A stretch of 64,000 nucleotides of DNA from CAWATG01 sp963785035 (GTDB lineage Bacteria > Actinomycetota > Acidimicrobiia > IMCC26256 > CAWATG01), in the NCBI GenBank assembly GCA_963785035.1, contig CAWATG010000004.1:186001-250000 (forward strand), given 5' to 3'. The position numbers and the translations under genes are program-made. This document shows positions 62,301 through 64,000 of this stretch, one piece after another. The notes under the pieces were generated by a model. That model was not told where the DNA came from, made no database searches, and saw only the letters and a program-made list of their open reading frames with translations. The stretch's first letter is position 1; each line of letters begins with the position of its first letter.

Positions 62301-64000
62301 GTGAGCGCCGACAAAGCGGTGGCCCCCGCCTTCGGCGGTGTGGTCACAGGTCTGACCGGGCAACAGGCCGCAGAGCGTTTGGCAACCGACGGGCCGAACG
62401 AACTCCCGGCCGCGCAGAAACGAAATCTCGCCCAGCATGTATGGGCGGTGGTGAGTCAACCGATGCTGGCCCTGTTGCTGGGGGCGGGAACGGTCAACTT
62501 CGCCCTCGCCGAGCCCCGAGATGGCGTCATCCTCTTGTCGTTCGTCATCGTCGTGATCACGATCTCGATCTATCAGGAGCGCAAGAGCGAAAACGCCCTC
62601 GCTGCATTGCGGGACCTCACTGCGCCACGCGCGCGCGTCGTACGTGATGGCCAACAGGTACGCATAGCCGGACGCGAGGTTGTCCGTGGCGACGTCGTTA
62701 TCCTTGCCGAAGGCGATCGTGTGCCGGCCGATGCAGTGCTCCTCGACTGCGTGAACCTCTCGGTTGACGAATCCGCACTCACCGGAGAGTCCGTCGCTGT
62801 GCGCAAGGCGGCGGATCCGACCCGTTCGGCTGAAGGTCCGATGGGACGTACCGGTGGCGACGCGACGCCGTGGGTGTATTCGGGAACGCTCGTCGTGAAG
62901 GGCCACGGGATTGCACGAGTGCTCGAAACGGGCGCGGAAACCGAATTGGGTCGGATCGGAACGGCGCTCGGCACGATCGAACAGGGGCCCACGCCGCTCC
63001 AGCGGGAGATCAATCGCCTTGTGCGGGTCATCGCGACATTGGGCATCGGCGCGGCCGCGGTTGTCATGGTGGTGTTCGGTGCGACGCGGGGTGATTGGCT
63101 CGAGGGGCTGCTCGCAGCGATCGGCACTGCAATGGCGATGTTGCCCGAGGAGTTTCCGGTCGTCCTGACCGCCTTCCTTGCGCTTGGCGCGTGGCGCATG
63201 TCGCAAAGCCATGTCCTCACCCGGCGTTCGGCGGTCATCGAGACACTCGGCTCGGCAACGGTGATCTGTGTCGACAAAACCGGCACATTGACCATGAACT
63301 CGATGACAGTCCGAGAGCTGATTGTGGGCGGGACCGTACACGTGCTCGGCGATGCGCAACTCCCCGAGTCTTTTCACGAGATCGCCGAATACGGCGTGCT
63401 CGCGTCGCCGATCGACCCCTTCGATCCGATGGACAAGGCGTTCAAGGATGTGGGCGATACATACCTCGCGGCGACCGAGCACCTTCACTCCGGCTGGGAC
63501 CTTGTGCGGGAGTACCCGCTCTCCGAGAACCTGCTGGCACTGTCACACGTATGGCGTTCGCCCGACCTGTCCGAGTACGTCATTGCGGCGAAAGGTGCGC
63601 CCGAGTCGATCATGGACCTCTGTCACCTCGACGCTCCCACACGGGCGACGCTCACAACGCAGGTCGAAGCAGCAACGTCGGGAGGTCTGCGCGTCCTTGC
63701 CGTTGCGCGGGCGCGCTTCAGTCGAAATGCCGGACTTCCCACTGAGCAGCACGACTTCGCGTTCGAGTTCCTCGGCTTTGCGGGTCTTCAGGATCCGATC
63801 CGGCCTGGCGTTGCCGATGCCGTCGCAGAGTGTCGTCGTGCGGGCATCCGGGTCGTGATGATCACCGGCGACTATCCGGGCACAGCGCCTCGCCATCGCC
63901 GAAGAGGTCGGGTTGGACGGCGCAGCCGGGTACATCACCGGAACCGAGCTCACGAACATGAGCGCCGACGAACTCGCCGCCCGCGTCGGCCACGTCAGCG
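62301..64000 (+). CDS. P-type cation-transporting ATPase, cut by window edge, one frameshift
   Basis: Partial, ~566 codons. A-domain SVDESALTGESVAVRK (TGES), phosphorylation site VICVDKTGTLTMN, and the M4 loop AMAMLPEEFPVVL where Ca2+-ATPases have PEGLP. The layout is P2-like, but PEEFP leaves ion specificity open. The frame slips at 63878-63880 (GGG): removing one G gives YPAQRLAIAEEVGLDG, and reading continues to the edge. GTG 62301 has GGAG 6 nt upstream. It is not obviously linked to the catabolic genes. Confidence 0.87.
   Translation, partial: MSADKAVAPAFGGVVTGLTGQQAAERLATDGPNELPAAQKRNLAQHVWAVVSQPMLALLLGAGTVNFALAEPRDGVILLSFVIVVITISIYQERKSENALAALRDLTAPRARVVRDGQQVRIAGREVVRGDVVILAEGDRVPADAVLLDCVNLSVDESALTGESVAVRKAADPTRSAEGPMGRTGGDATPWVYSGTLVVKGHGIARVLETGAETELGRIGTALGTIEQGPTPLQREINRLVRVIATLGIGAAAVVMVVFGATRGDWLEGLLAAIGTAMAMLPEEFPVVLTAFLALGAWRMSQSHVLTRRSAVIETLGSATVICVDKTGTLTMNSMTVRELIVGGTVHVLGDAQLPESFHEIAEYGVLASPIDPFDPMDKAFKDVGDTYLAATEHLHSGWDLVREYPLSENLLALSHVWRSPDLSEYVIAAKGAPESIMDLCHLDAPTRATLTTQVEAATSGGLRVLAVARARFSRNAGLPTEQHDFAFEFLGFAGLQDPIRPGVADAVAECRRAGIRVVMITGDYPGTAPRHRRRGRVGRRSRVHHRNRAHEHERRRTRRPRRPRQ

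Noticed and set aside
1..64000. CRISPR arrays, tRNA or rRNA genes
   Set aside because: No regularly spaced repeats, cloverleaf with TTCRANY loop, or rRNA-like stretch was found on reading both strands.

Overview
The window is 64 kb of high-GC, almost gap-free DNA from an actinobacterium. The signs are a WhiB regulator with its four-cysteine pattern, an actinobacterial-type LexA box (CGAAC-N4-GTTCG), frequent GTG/TTG starts, leaderless -10 promoters, ATGA-coupled genes, and a very large set of acyl-CoA-handling paralogues. The mix (CaiB/BaiF transferases, KshA-like Rieske protein, FadE pairs, amidohydrolase-2 paralogues) is like that of Acidimicrobiia and their relatives, but that placement is inference. 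I see no rRNA, tRNA, CRISPR array, insertion sequence or prophage gene. No gene-free stretch exceeds about 200 bp.

Left end (1-9.5 kb), mostly housekeeping: a truncated CaCA-type cation exchanger, WhiB, an acyl-CoA dehydrogenase, trpD, a zinc-ribbon membrane protein, a LexA-controlled DEDDh exonuclease/GIY-YIG fusion, YjbQ, a coiled-coil NYN-domain protein, a small CxxC protein and DoxX.

From 9.5 to 62 kb nearly every gene belongs to catabolism of CoA thioesters: two P450s, an LLM flavin monooxygenase, two [3Fe-4S] ferredoxins, a Rieske oxygenase, five adenylate-forming ligases or ligase-like proteins, six CaiB/BaiF CoA-transferases, four more acyl-CoA dehydrogenases, three enoyl-CoA hydratases, four MaoC/hot-dog hydratases, two nitronate-monooxygenase-like flavoproteins, four amidohydrolase-2 enzymes, SDRs, esterases, a thiolase-like protein, an MFS exporter, a LivG ATPase beside a LivH-LivM-LivF fusion, and one TetR regulator. 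A plausible division of labour is: uptake by the Liv-type transporter; hydroxylation by P450, LLM and Rieske enzymes; CoA activation by ligases or transferases; AMACR-like epimerisation; beta-oxidation by FadE, ECH, MaoC and SDR enzymes; and ring or C-C hydrolysis by amidohydrolases. The substrate is not evident; branched, alicyclic or steroid-like acids would fit. An ACAD11-like dehydrogenase and an APH-type kinase at 50-53.6 kb may form a 4-hydroxyacyl-CoA module. The right edge cuts a P-type cation ATPase.

Two points cut across the window. First, about a dozen genes are split by single-base frameshifts, nearly all +1 and often in G/C runs; this looks like uncorrected sequencing error, so I annotate these as single genes. 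Second, a shared 15-bp dyad ([CT]TGA[CT]-N5-GTCA[AG]) sits on promoters of three catabolic operons at the right end and may mark a local regulon.
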